The notes below the pieces were generated by a model. The model made no database searches and had not been told where the DNA came from. It was given only the letters and a program-made list of their open reading frames with translations. Of a stretch of 64,000 bases of DNA, positions 25,500 to 33,154 are shown in pieces. The stretch comes from DASUPK01 sp963797265 (lineage in GTDB: Bacteria; Actinomycetota; Thermoleophilia; Solirubrobacterales; 70-9). The translations under genes and the position numbers were made by a program. The stretch covers positions 744,001 through 808,000 of the forward strand of contig CAWCOY010000003.1 in assembly GCA_963797265.1 (NCBI GenBank), written 5' to 3'. Each line of letters opens with the position of its first letter. The stretch's first letter is position 1.

Positions 25500-26248
25500 G
25501 CAGCCCGAAGGAGGAGAGCACGGTGGCATCTGAGCTGACCAGGAACGGACAGGTGATCGGCTACCGGCGCGATGACCTGGAGATCAACCCGCCATATGAC
25601 TATCCCGACTACGTCTCCACCCGGACGCGGGCCCCGAAGCGCCCGCTGGTGCCGATGCCGCACACCCTCTCCGAGGTCACCGGCCCGGTCTACGGCGACG
25701 AGCGGATCGGCGAGCTCGACCACGACCTGACCCGCCAGCACGAAGGGGACCCGATCGGCGAGCGGATCATCGTCCACGGTCGGCTGCTGGACGGGGACGG
25801 CCGGCCGGTCCGAAATTCGCTGATCGAGATCTGGCAGGCCAACTCCGGTGGTCGCTACCGCCATCACGGCGACCAGCACCCGTCGCCGCTCGATCCCAAC
25901 TTCAGCGGCGGCGGCCGGACGATGACGGATGACGACGGGCACTACGGATTCATCACGATCAAGCCGGGCGCCTATCCGTGGCAGAACAACCCCAACGCCT
26001 GGCGCTCGCGGCACATCCACTTCTCCCTGTTTGGGCCGGCGTTCGCGACACGCCTGGTCACCCAGATGTTCTTCCCCGGGGACCCCCTCTTCTTCCAGGA
26101 TCCGATCTTCAACTCGGTTCGCGATCAGAAGGCGCGCGAGCGGATGATCTGCGCCTACGACCACGACCGGACCGTGGAGGAGTGGGCGCTCGGGTACCGC
26201 TACGACATCGTCCTCCGCGGGCGCGAGGCGACCCCGATGGAGGATTGA
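25496..26248 (+). CDS. pcaH: Protocatechuate 3,4-dioxygenase beta subunit
   Basis: A 250-residue intradiol dioxygenase chain carrying the iron site. The ferric ligands are Y121 (GGRYRHHGD), Y160 (KPGAYPW), H173 and H175 (RSRHIHFS); their spacing of 39, 13 and 2 is exactly that of Pseudomonas PcaH (Tyr408, Tyr447, His460, His462 in common numbering). The N-terminal PcaH-specific helix region (GYRRDDLEINPPYDYPDY) is also present. The enzyme opens protocatechuate between the hydroxyls to 3-carboxy-cis,cis-muconate. ATG 25496 overlaps pcaJ by 4 bp. Confidence 0.95.
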   Translation: MSSPKEESTVASELTRNGQVIGYRRDDLEINPPYDYPDYVSTRTRAPKRPLVPMPHTLSEVTGPVYGDERIGELDHDLTRQHEGDPIGERIIVHGRLLDGDGRPVRNSLIEIWQANSGGRYRHHGDQHPSPLDPNFSGGGRTMTDDDGHYGFITIKPGAYPWQNNPNAWRSRHIHFSLFGPAFATRLVTQMFFPGDPLFFQDPIFNSVRDQKARERMICAYDHDRTVEEWALGYRYDIVLRGREATPMED

Positions 26249-26253
26249 GCGGG

Positions 26254-26817
26254 TTGGCCGCCCTCACGCCCTCCCAGACGATCGGGCCCTTCCTGCACAT
26301 CGAGGTGCCCTACGTCGGGGAGGAGCAGCTCGTTGAGCCCAACCACCAGGGGGCCACTCGCCTGCTCGGGAGGATCACCGACGGGGACGGCAACGCCGTC
26401 GACGACGCGCTCGTCGAGATCTGGCAGGCGAACGCGGCCGGCCGCTATGCGCATCCCGAGGACGATCGAGACGACCTCCCGCTGGAGGACGGCTTCACCG
26501 GATTCGGTCGCTGCGCGACCGACTCGGAGGGCCGCTTCGAGTTCCTGACGGTGAAGCCCGGCCCGGTGCCGGGGCCCGACGATCGCCAGCAGGCTCCCCA
26601 CATCGATGTGTCGGTATTCGCGCGCGGCCTGCTGAACCGCCTGGTGACCCGGATCTACTTCCCCGACGAGGCCGAGGCGAACGCCGAGGACCCGGTGCTC
26701 TCGCTGATCGAGGACGAGGCCGAGCGCCGGACGCTGGTCGCGCGCCAGGAGGACGGAGCGCTCCGCTTCGACATTCGCCTCCAGGGCGAGGGCGAGACCA
26801 CCTTCTTCGCGATCTAG
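26254..26817 (+). CDS. pcaG: Protocatechuate 3,4-dioxygenase alpha subunit
   Basis: A 187-residue partner of PcaH. It starts with the hallmark TPSQTIGPFLHIEVPY and has VEIWQANAAGRYAHP and a strand LTVKPGPVPG; the second histidine pair is degraded (APHIDVSVF), as expected for the non-iron alpha chain. The only start in frame near the family N-terminus is TTG at 26254, 5 bp after the pcaH stop and 10 bp after GGAGG. The longer frame upstream is pcaH in another frame. Confidence 0.92.
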   Translation: MAALTPSQTIGPFLHIEVPYVGEEQLVEPNHQGATRLLGRITDGDGNAVDDALVEIWQANAAGRYAHPEDDRDDLPLEDGFTGFGRCATDSEGRFEFLTVKPGPVPGPDDRQQAPHIDVSVFARGLLNRLVTRIYFPDEAEANAEDPVLSLIEDEAERRTLVARQEDGALRFDIRLQGEGETTFFAI

Positions 26818-26825
26818 CTGGCCCG

Positions 26826-27992
26826 GTGCCCGGCGACCCCTTCAGCGGGCTCTTCGTCCCCGAGGCCGTCGCCGAGACGACCTCCCCGGAGGCGTGGCTG
26901 GCGGCGATGCTGGAGGTCGAGGCGGCCCTCGCGGACGCGGAGGCCGAGGCCGGATTGATCCCGGCCGAGGCGGCGGAGGCGATTCGGTCGGCCTGTGACG
27001 TGGATGGGTTCGATGCCGCTCGGCTTGCAGCCGAGGGAAGGGCCTCCGCCAACCCCGTCGTGCCGCTGGTCGCGGCGCTGCGGGAGAAGGTCGGCAGCGA
27101 CGCAGCGGGCTTCGTTCACTACGGAGCGACCAGCCAGGACATCATGGACAGCGCCGCGATGCTGGTCGCAAGCCGCGCACTGAGCGTGCTCCGATCCGAG
27201 CTCGACCAGGTCGCGGCGGCGTGCGCCGAGCTCGCCAAACGCCATCGCGAGACCCCGATGGCCGGCCGGACCCTGCTCCAGCAGGCTCTGCCGATCACGT
27301 TCGGCCTCAAGGCGGCGGGCTGGCTCGACTCCGTCATGGCGGCCCGTGAGCGCCTCGACTCTCTCTCGCTCGCCGTCCAGCTGGGAGGTCCAGCCGGCAC
27401 ACTCGCCTCCATCGCTCCTGAGGGCGAGCGCGTGGTCGCCCTGCTGGCGAAGCGGCTCGATCTGGAGGAGCCGGCGCTTCCCTGGCACACGGCCCGCCTG
27501 CGCGTCGCCGACCTCGGCGCGGCGCTGGCGCTCACCGCCGGCGCCCTGGAGAAGGTCGCGCTGGACGTGGTCTTGCTGTCCCAGACCGAGATCGGGGAGG
27601 TGGCGGAGCCGTCGGGCGGAGGGCGCGGCGGTTCTTCCAGCATGCCGCACAAGCGGAACCCGGTCGGCTCTGTGCTCGCGATCGCCTGCGCGCGCCGGAT
27701 CCGTGGCGACGCCTCGGTCCTACTCGCGGCCATGCCGCAGGAGCACGAGCGCGCGGCCGGAGCGTGGCAGTCGGAGTGGGCGCCGCTCAGCGACGCCCTG
27801 GCCCTGACGGGAGGGGCGGCCGCCGCGATGCGCGAGGCGCTCGAGGGGCTGGAGGTGAAGCCCGAGCGAATGCGCGAGAACCTCGAGGCGTTAGTGCAGC
27901 TGCTCGATTCGGGCCTCGATCCGGCCGGATACCTGGGCTCCGCGGGTGTTTTCGTCGATCGCGCCCTGTCACGCTACGGGGAGCGATCGTGA
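26826..27992 (+). CDS. pcaB: 3-carboxy-cis,cis-muconate cycloisomerase
   Basis: A 388-residue member of the fumarase/argininosuccinate lyase superfamily. It has the superfamily signature GGSSSMPHKRNP at about 267-278, the C2 region VHYGATSQDIMDSA and the start FSGLFVPEAVAE. PcaB converts 3-carboxymuconate to 4-carboxymuconolactone. At 388 residues it is shorter than Pseudomonas PcaB (about 450), lacking part of the C-terminal domain; short forms are known in actinomycetes. GTG 26826 lies 8 bp after pcaG, and the end overlaps pcaD by 4 bp. Confidence 0.92.
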   Translation: MPGDPFSGLFVPEAVAETTSPEAWLAAMLEVEAALADAEAEAGLIPAEAAEAIRSACDVDGFDAARLAAEGRASANPVVPLVAALREKVGSDAAGFVHYGATSQDIMDSAAMLVASRALSVLRSELDQVAAACAELAKRHRETPMAGRTLLQQALPITFGLKAAGWLDSVMAARERLDSLSLAVQLGGPAGTLASIAPEGERVVALLAKRLDLEEPALPWHTARLRVADLGAALALTAGALEKVALDVVLLSQTEIGEVAEPSGGGRGGSSSMPHKRNPVGSVLAIACARRIRGDASVLLAAMPQEHERAAGAWQSEWAPLSDALALTGGAAAAMREALEGLEVKPERMRENLEALVQLLDSGLDPAGYLGSAGVFVDRALSRYGERS

Positions 27993-28765
27993 GCGTTGAG
28001 GTCGAGTACACCCTGGACGGACCCGAGGACGCGCCCGTCGTCGGCTTCTCCAACTCGCTCGGCACGACGGGCGCGATGTGGGAGGCGCAGGCGGCCGCGC
28101 TCTCGGAGCGCTTTCGGGTACTCCGCTACAACGCCCGCGGCCACGGCGGGACCCCGGGGCCGCCCGGGCCCTACACGGTCGGGGAGCTGGCGGGCGACTT
28201 CCTGGCCCTGCTCGACCGCCTCGAGCTGGAGCGCGTCTCCTTCTGCGGTCTCTCGATCGGCGGCATGACCGGGATGTGGCTCGGGGTGCATGCGCCCGAG
28301 CGCATCGACCGCCTGGCGATCTGCTGCACCGGCATGCAGCTGCCGCCCTCGGACATGTGGATCGATCGTGCCGCCCTGGTTCGCCGGGACGGCATGGCGG
28401 TGGTGGTCGACCCGACCATCGAGCGCTGGTTCACGCCCGCCTTCCCCAAGCGGAGCCCGGAGGTCGTCGACCGGATCCGCGAGATCTTCCTGACCACCGA
28501 TCCCGAGGGATACGCCGGCTGCTGCGAGGCGCTGGCGGAGTTCGACATGACCGGCGAGCTCGGGGCGGTACGTGCGTCGACCCTGGTGATCGCCGGCGAG
28601 GAGGACCCGGTCGGCACACCTGAGCGGGCCGCGGCGATCGCTTCCGAGGTGCCCGACTCGCGGCTCGTCGTCCTCCCCGAAGCCCGCCACCTGGCCGCGG
28701 TGGAGCGGGCCGACGCGGTGACCCGCGAGCTCGAGGAGCTCCTGCAGGTCGAGGCGACGGGATGA
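27989..28765 (+). CDS. pcaD: 3-oxoadipate enol-lactonase
   Basis: A 258-residue alpha/beta hydrolase. It has oxyanion region FSNSLGTTGAMW, the RYNARGHG loop, the nucleophile elbow CGLSIGGMTG and the final catalytic histidine in LPEARHLAAVER. The N-S-L-G-T and R-Y-N-A-R-G-H-G motifs are typical of PcaD. It hydrolyses 3-oxoadipate enol-lactone. GTG 27989 overlaps pcaB, fixing the start. It is a separate gene and is not fused to PcaC as PcaL, the arrangement found in Rhodococcus and Streptomyces. Confidence 0.92.
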   Translation: MSVEVEYTLDGPEDAPVVGFSNSLGTTGAMWEAQAAALSERFRVLRYNARGHGGTPGPPGPYTVGELAGDFLALLDRLELERVSFCGLSIGGMTGMWLGVHAPERIDRLAICCTGMQLPPSDMWIDRAALVRRDGMAVVVDPTIERWFTPAFPKRSPEVVDRIREIFLTTDPEGYAGCCEALAEFDMTGELGAVRASTLVIAGEEDPVGTPERAAAIASEVPDSRLVVLPEARHLAAVERADAVTRELEELLQVEATG

Positions 28766-29136
28766 GCGATCAGCACGACCGCGGCATGGAGGTCCGGCGC
28801 GAGGTGCTCGGCGACGAGCACGTCGACGACGCGACTGCCAGAACGACCGAGTTCAACAAGGACTTCCAGGACCTGATCACCCGCTACGCCTGGGGCGAGA
28901 TCTGGACCAGGCCGGGCCTGGACCGGCGCATGCGCAGTGCGATCACCCTGACTGCGCTGATCGCGCGGGGACACTTCGATGAGCTCGGCATGCATATCCG
29001 CGCGGCGCGGCGGAACGGGCTCAGCAACGAGGAGATCAAGGAGGTGCTGCTGCAGTCCGCGATCTACTGCGGGGTGCCGGCGGCCAACCACGCCTTTGCG
29101 GTGGCCGGCCGGGTCCTGGAGGAGGAGGGCGAGTGA
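28762..29136 (+). CDS. pcaC: 4-carboxymuconolactone decarboxylase
   Basis: A 124-residue AhpD-like decarboxylase. The core RSAITLTALIARGHFDELGMHIRAA carries the conserved histidine region, and YCGVPAANHAFA closes the domain. It has the standalone PcaC length (about 130). It removes CO2 from 4-carboxymuconolactone to give the enol-lactone for PcaD. ATG 28762 overlaps pcaD by 4 bp and its end overlaps the next dehydrogenase by 4 bp, so the ortho genes run directly into the putative meta genes. Confidence 0.93.
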   Translation: MSDQHDRGMEVRREVLGDEHVDDATARTTEFNKDFQDLITRYAWGEIWTRPGLDRRMRSAITLTALIARGHFDELGMHIRAARRNGLSNEEIKEVLLQSAIYCGVPAANHAFAVAGRVLEEEGE

Positions 29137-29921
29137 GCACCCGGATCGGGATGATCGGGCTGGGCGAGGCCGGGTCCGCGATCGCCGCCGACCTGGTCGC
29201 CGCCGGCGCATCGGTTCGCGGCTGGGATCCCGTCGCTCCCGTCCCGGACGGCGTGGAGGCCGCGAGCGACGCGGCTGAGGCAGCCGCCGCGACGGAGATC
29301 GTGCTGAGCGCCAACTCCGCTGCGGTCGCCCTCGAGGTGGTGGAGTCGGCCGCCTCGGGGCTGGGCGAGGGCCAGGTATTCGCCGATCTCAACACGGCCG
29401 CCCCGGCGCTGAAGCGCGAGCTTGCCAAGGCGGTGGCCGATGCCGGCGCCCTGTTTGCGGACGTCGCCCTGATCGGCCCGGTCCCCGGGAACGGCCTGCG
29501 CACCCGGGCTCTGGTCTCCGGCGACGGCGCCGAGCGCTTCGCCGCGACGCTGGGGCCGCTGGGCATGCCCGTCGCGGTGGTCGGGACGGAGCCGGGCGCG
29601 GCGGCGGCCCGCAAGCTCGCCCGCAGCGTCTTCGCGAAGGGACTGGCGGCCGCGATCGGAGAGTCCCTCGCTGCGGCCGAGCAGCTCGGGTTCGAGGACT
29701 GGCTCTACGCCGACCTGGAGCGGACGCTCGAGGACGCCGACGGCGCCCTGCTGCAGCGCCTGATCGACGGCAGCCGGCTGCACGCGGCGCGCCGGGTCGA
29801 GGAGATGTCGGCGGCCGCCGAGATGCTCGAGGAGACGGGCGTGGAGCCGCGGATCGCCTCCGCCAGCGAGGCCTGGCTGCGATCCCTGGCGGCCGAGTCG
29901 GAGCCCCGGGCCGCCAGATGA
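29133..29921 (+). CDS. NAD(P)-dependent dehydrogenase, DUF1932 type
   Basis: A 262-residue protein of the 6-phosphogluconate/3-hydroxyisobutyrate dehydrogenase-like superfamily. The Rossmann motif is IGMIGLGEAGSAIA at the N-terminus; DLNTAAP and the P-V-P-G-N-G-L segment follow. The C-terminal helical part (about 170-255) resembles DUF1932. It is unrelated in fold family to LigC (Gfo/Idh/MocA). Its position, just before an extradiol dioxygenase and followed by a hydrolase, an OMA hydratase and a CHA aldolase, suggests it oxidises the ring-cleavage semialdehyde, the LigC step. That is inference from gene order. Confidence 0.78.
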   Translation: MSTRIGMIGLGEAGSAIAADLVAAGASVRGWDPVAPVPDGVEAASDAAEAAAATEIVLSANSAAVALEVVESAASGLGEGQVFADLNTAAPALKRELAKAVADAGALFADVALIGPVPGNGLRTRALVSGDGAERFAATLGPLGMPVAVVGTEPGAAAARKLARSVFAKGLAAAIGESLAAAEQLGFEDWLYADLERTLEDADGALLQRLIDGSRLHAARRVEEMSAAAEMLEETGVEPRIASASEAWLRSLAAESEPRAAR

Positions 29922-30880
29922 GCAGGCCGCTCTCAGAGCTCGCCCACATCGGTCACGCGGAGCTGCTCTCGCCGGAGCCCGAGCGCTCGCTCGAGTTCTT
30001 CACGCAGGTCCTCGGCATGGAGGAGGAGGCCCGCGAGGGCCAGTCGGTCTATCTCCGCGGCTGGGGCGACTACCAGCGCTACTGCCTGAAGCTGACCGAA
30101 TCCGAGCAGGCGGGTCTCTGCCACATGGCGCTGCGGGCCTGGAGCCAGGAGGCGCTGGAGAGCCGGGCCGCTGCGATCGAGGCGGCAGGGCGCGGTATCG
30201 GCTGGATCGACGGCGACGTCGGACACGGACCGGCCTACCGGTTCACCGACCCGGACGGCCACCCGATGGAGATCTACTACGAGGCCGAGCGCTACTCGCC
30301 ACCGGAGCACCTGCGCCCCTCGCTGAAGAACCAGCCGCAGCGCTATACGGGCCGGGGCGCCGCGATCAAGCGCCTCGACCATGTCAACCTGCTGGCCGAG
30401 GACGTGCGGGCGAACCGAGATTTCGCCCAGCAGGTGCTCGGCTACCGGCTGTATGAGCGGATCGAGCTCGACGACGGCAGCGAGGCGGGCGCCTGGCTCA
30501 GCCTCTCGATCGCCGCCCACGAGCTGATCTACGTGCGCGACGCATACGGAGCGCGTGGCCGGCTCCACCACCTCGCCTTCTGGGTCGACACCCGCGAGGA
30601 GGTGCTGCGCGCCGCCGACCTCTTCCTCGACAACGACGTCCACATCGAGGCCGCGCCCTCCAAGCACGCCGTCGCCCAGGGCTTCTTTCTCTACGGCTTC
30701 GAGCCGGGCGGCAACCGGGTGGAGGTGACGACCGGCGGCTACTTCGTCTTCGACCCGGATCCCGTCGCGACGGTCTGGACCGAGGCCGAGCGCGCCAAGG
30801 GCCAGGCCTGGGGCGTGCAGACGGTGGAGAGCTTCCACACCTACGGCACCCCCGCCATCGAGGAGCCGGCCAACACATGA
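29918..30880 (+). CDS. Type I extradiol ring-cleavage dioxygenase (VOC family)
   Basis: A 320-residue two-domain extradiol dioxygenase of the catechol 2,3-dioxygenase type. Predicted iron ligands are H155 (RLDHVNLL), H217 or H218 (GRLHHLAFWV) and E269 (GNRVEVTTGG), with spacing close to XylE (153, 214, 265). The tyrosine in FFLYGFEPGGNR occupies the XylE Tyr255 position. The N-terminal domain is the degenerate VOC repeat. The neighbouring PCA genes, GalB and CHA aldolase point to protocatechuate, gallate or a methylgallate as substrate rather than catechol. ATG 29918 overlaps the dehydrogenase by 4 bp. Confidence 0.85.
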   Translation: MSRPLSELAHIGHAELLSPEPERSLEFFTQVLGMEEEAREGQSVYLRGWGDYQRYCLKLTESEQAGLCHMALRAWSQEALESRAAAIEAAGRGIGWIDGDVGHGPAYRFTDPDGHPMEIYYEAERYSPPEHLRPSLKNQPQRYTGRGAAIKRLDHVNLLAEDVRANRDFAQQVLGYRLYERIELDDGSEAGAWLSLSIAAHELIYVRDAYGARGRLHHLAFWVDTREEVLRAADLFLDNDVHIEAAPSKHAVAQGFFLYGFEPGGNRVEVTTGGYFVFDPDPVATVWTEAERAKGQAWGVQTVESFHTYGTPAIEEPANT

Positions 30881-31812
30881 GCGCGACCGGCCAGGCAACC
30901 GAGGCCCCATCGGAGGCGGCGCGCGACCTGGTCCGAGGCGCGTTCGACCTCCACGTCCACATCTCCCCGGACGTCGTCGAGCGCCGCATCGACGACATCG
31001 GCCTGGCGCGCCGCTTCGCGGAGGTCGGCCTCGATGGCTTCGTCCTCAAGTCTCACTACACCTCGACCGCGGAGCGCGCCGCCGTGGTCCGGGAGGCGGT
31101 GCCGGGGATTCACGTCCTCGGAGCGATCGTCCTCAACCGTGCGGTCGGCGGCGTCAACCCCGTCGCAGTGGAGATCGCGGCGCGCGAGGGGGCGCGCAAG
31201 GTCTGGCTGCCGACGGTGGACTCCGAGAACGAGCGCGCCCACCTCGCCGCCGCCGGGCCGGAGACAAAGTTGCCCGTCTGGTCGAAGCTCGAGTTCGAGC
31301 TGCGCCAGAAGGGCATCGGCGCAGACCCGGTTCCGGTGCTGGACGCCGACGGGAAGGTGCTGCCCGAGACGCGCGACGTGCTGGCGCTGGCGGCGGAGCA
31401 CGGGATCGTGCTCTCCACGGGCCATATCTCGGCGGCCGATGCGCTCACGGTCGTCGATGCGGCGCTCGCCGAGGGCGTCGAGAACGTGGTCGTCACCCAC
31501 CCCGACTATCCGGGCCAGGCGATCTCGATCGACGATCAGGTCGAGCTCGCCCGCAAGGGGGCGATGATCGAGCGCTGCTTCACCACCCCGTACACGGGCA
31601 AGTGCTCGTGGGAGCAGTGGCTGGAGGGTGTGCGCGCGGTTGGGCCGGAGCGCACGGTGATCTCCAGCGACCTTGGCCAGGTGAAGAACCCGCCCGTCGA
31701 GGACGGGCTGCCGCTGATGGCCGAGAAGCTGCTCGAGGCCGCCTTCACCGAGGACGAGGTCCGGAAGATGGCCGTCGACAACACGCGGCTGCTGGCGGGG
31801 GTCGGGGCGTGA
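30877..31812 (+). CDS. DUF6282-type metal-dependent hydrolase
   Basis: A 311-residue TIM-barrel, amidohydrolase/PHP-like protein. Metal-binding residues are evident in GAFDLHVHISPDVVERR (D24, H26, H28), later in STGHISAAD and VVTHPDYPG, and an aspartate in ISSDLGQVKNPP near the end. Length and motifs match the family annotated DUF6282, which has no assigned reaction to my knowledge. Placed between the ring-cleavage dioxygenase and the OMA hydratase, it could open 2-pyrone-4,6-dicarboxylate, the LigI step, which in Sphingobium is carried by another amidohydrolase-superfamily enzyme. It overlaps both neighbours by 4 bp. Confidence 0.75.
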   Translation: MSATGQATEAPSEAARDLVRGAFDLHVHISPDVVERRIDDIGLARRFAEVGLDGFVLKSHYTSTAERAAVVREAVPGIHVLGAIVLNRAVGGVNPVAVEIAAREGARKVWLPTVDSENERAHLAAAGPETKLPVWSKLEFELRQKGIGADPVPVLDADGKVLPETRDVLALAAEHGIVLSTGHISAADALTVVDAALAEGVENVVVTHPDYPGQAISIDDQVELARKGAMIERCFTTPYTGKCSWEQWLEGVRAVGPERTVISSDLGQVKNPPVEDGLPLMAEKLLEAAFTEDEVRKMAVDNTRLLAGVGA

Positions 31813-32522
31813 GCCGCAAGGTCATGGCGGTCGGAGCCCATGCTGCGGACTTCGTCTGGCGCGCGGGCGGCGCCCTGGCCCTTGCGGCCGAGGGCGGCGG
31901 CAGCGCAAACGTCATCGCCCTCTCCTATGGAGAGAAGGGTGAGTCGGGCGAGCTCTGGAAGGAGGAGGGCCAGACGATCGAGAACGTGAAGAAGCTCCGC
32001 CATGCGGAGGCGGAGGCCGCAGCGAAGGCCCTCGGCGCCGACTTCACCTGCTTCGATCTCGGCGACTACCCGCTCGAGGTCGAGGGCGAGGCGCTTACGC
32101 GTCTGGTCGACGCGATCCGCGAGTTCGCGCCCGACGTCCTCATCACCCACACCGACCGCGACCCCTTCAACCCGGACCACCCGGTCGCCTTCCACGCGGT
32201 CGAGCGGGCCCGAGCGCTGGCGGCGGGCGCGGGCGTGGCGGGCGCGTTCCCCACGATCAAGCCGCCGAAGTTCCTCCTCTTCGAGCCCCACCAGCCCGAG
32301 CTCTGCAACTTCACCCCGAGCGTCTTCCTGGACATCACCTCCGTCTTCGAGCGCAAGCAGGCTGCGATGGCAGAGATGAAGGCCCAGAAGTACCTGCAGA
32401 CCTACTACGCCCAGCGCGCGGAGCAACGCGGCAACCACGCCCGCCGGGTCTCGGGCGACTCCGACATCCGCCAGGCCGAGGCATTCATGCGCGTCGTCCC
32501 CGACGCGGTGCGGACGCTGTGA
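31809..32522 (+). CDS. galB: 4-oxalomesaconate hydratase, GalB type (PIG-L fold)
   Basis: A 237-residue PIG-L/LmbE-family protein. In place of the deacetylase A-H-P-D-D motif it has GAHAADFVWRAGGALAL, which is characteristic of Pseudomonas putida GalB, the zinc hydratase that turns 4-oxalomesaconate into 4-carboxy-4-hydroxy-2-oxoadipate. Likely zinc ligands are H11, D14 and H129 (NPDHPVAFHAV). SYGEKGESGELWKEEGQ also fits GalB. GTG 31809 overlaps the DUF6282 stop (GTGA). The next gene encodes the aldolase for its product, which strongly supports the assignment. Confidence 0.88.
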   Translation: MSRKVMAVGAHAADFVWRAGGALALAAEGGGSANVIALSYGEKGESGELWKEEGQTIENVKKLRHAEAEAAAKALGADFTCFDLGDYPLEVEGEALTRLVDAIREFAPDVLITHTDRDPFNPDHPVAFHAVERARALAAGAGVAGAFPTIKPPKFLLFEPHQPELCNFTPSVFLDITSVFERKQAAMAEMKAQKYLQTYYAQRAEQRGNHARRVSGDSDIRQAEAFMRVVPDAVRTL

Positions 32523-33154
32523 GCGAGCCCTACGACGAGCTCGCGAAGCTCGGCTCGGCGACCGTCTTCGAGGCATCCGGCCGCGAGGGCCTGGTCGACC
32601 TCGACCTACACCAGGTGATTCCCGGCTCGCGGGCCGCCGGCCCCGCCCGCACCGTTCGCGGCGCCCAGGACGACATCCTCATGGTCCATGCGGCGATGGA
32701 CCGGGTGCAGCCCGGCGATGTCCTGGTGCTGACGATGCCCGAGGCGAGGCCCGTCGCCCTGCTCGGCGAGCTGCTCGCCACCCAGGCGAAGGGGCGCGGG
32801 GCCGCGGCCGTCCTGATCGACGCGGCCGTACGCGATACCGAGGAGCTACGCGAGCTCGGCATCCCGGTCTGGGCCCGCTGGATCCGGGTGCGAGGCGCCA
32901 ACCGGGCCGAGGTGGGGGAGATCGACGTCCCGGTCGAGGTCGGGGGAGCGGCGATCTCGCCCGGAGACGCGGTCGTCCTCGACGCCGACGGGGCCGTCGT
33001 CATCGCCAAGGAGCGGATCGAGGAGGTGGCCCGGGCCTCGCTTGAGCGGGCGGAGAACGAGGACGCGAAGCGAGCCAGGTTCGAGGCGGGCGAGCTCTCC
33101 TACGACATCTATGGGATCCGCGAGCGGGTCGAGGGAGTCCCGGCAGACGACTGA
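32519..33154 (+). CDS. ligK: 4-carboxy-4-hydroxy-2-oxoadipate aldolase (LigK/GalC, RraA fold)
   Basis: A 211-residue class II pyruvate aldolase of the RraA/HMG-CHA aldolase family. The active-site motif is present: GELLATQAKGRG (83-94), then D101 and the R105-D106 pair, which bind pyruvate and the divalent metal. It splits CHA into pyruvate and oxaloacetate and usually also decarboxylates oxaloacetate. GTG 32519 overlaps galB by 4 bp. It is the last gene of the operon and overlaps the convergent regulator gene by 46 bp at the 3' ends. The pairing with GalB separates it from RNase E inhibitor RraA. Confidence 0.88.
   Translation: MSEPYDELAKLGSATVFEASGREGLVDLDLHQVIPGSRAAGPARTVRGAQDDILMVHAAMDRVQPGDVLVLTMPEARPVALLGELLATQAKGRGAAAVLIDAAVRDTEELRELGIPVWARWIRVRGANRAEVGEIDVPVEVGGAAISPGDAVVLDADGAVVIAKERIEEVARASLERAENEDAKRARFEAGELSYDIYGIRERVEGVPADD

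Noticed and set aside
31809..32522. N-acetylglucosamine-type deacetylase as identity of the PIG-L-fold protein
   Set aside because: The A-H-P-D-D motif is replaced by A-H-A-A-D-F-V-W-R-A-G-G, as in GalB, and no sugar-amine genes are nearby.
32519..33154. RraA (RNase E inhibitor) as identity of the RraA-fold protein
   Set aside because: It follows a GalB-type hydratase in the same coupled operon and has the R-D active-site pair of the CHA aldolases.
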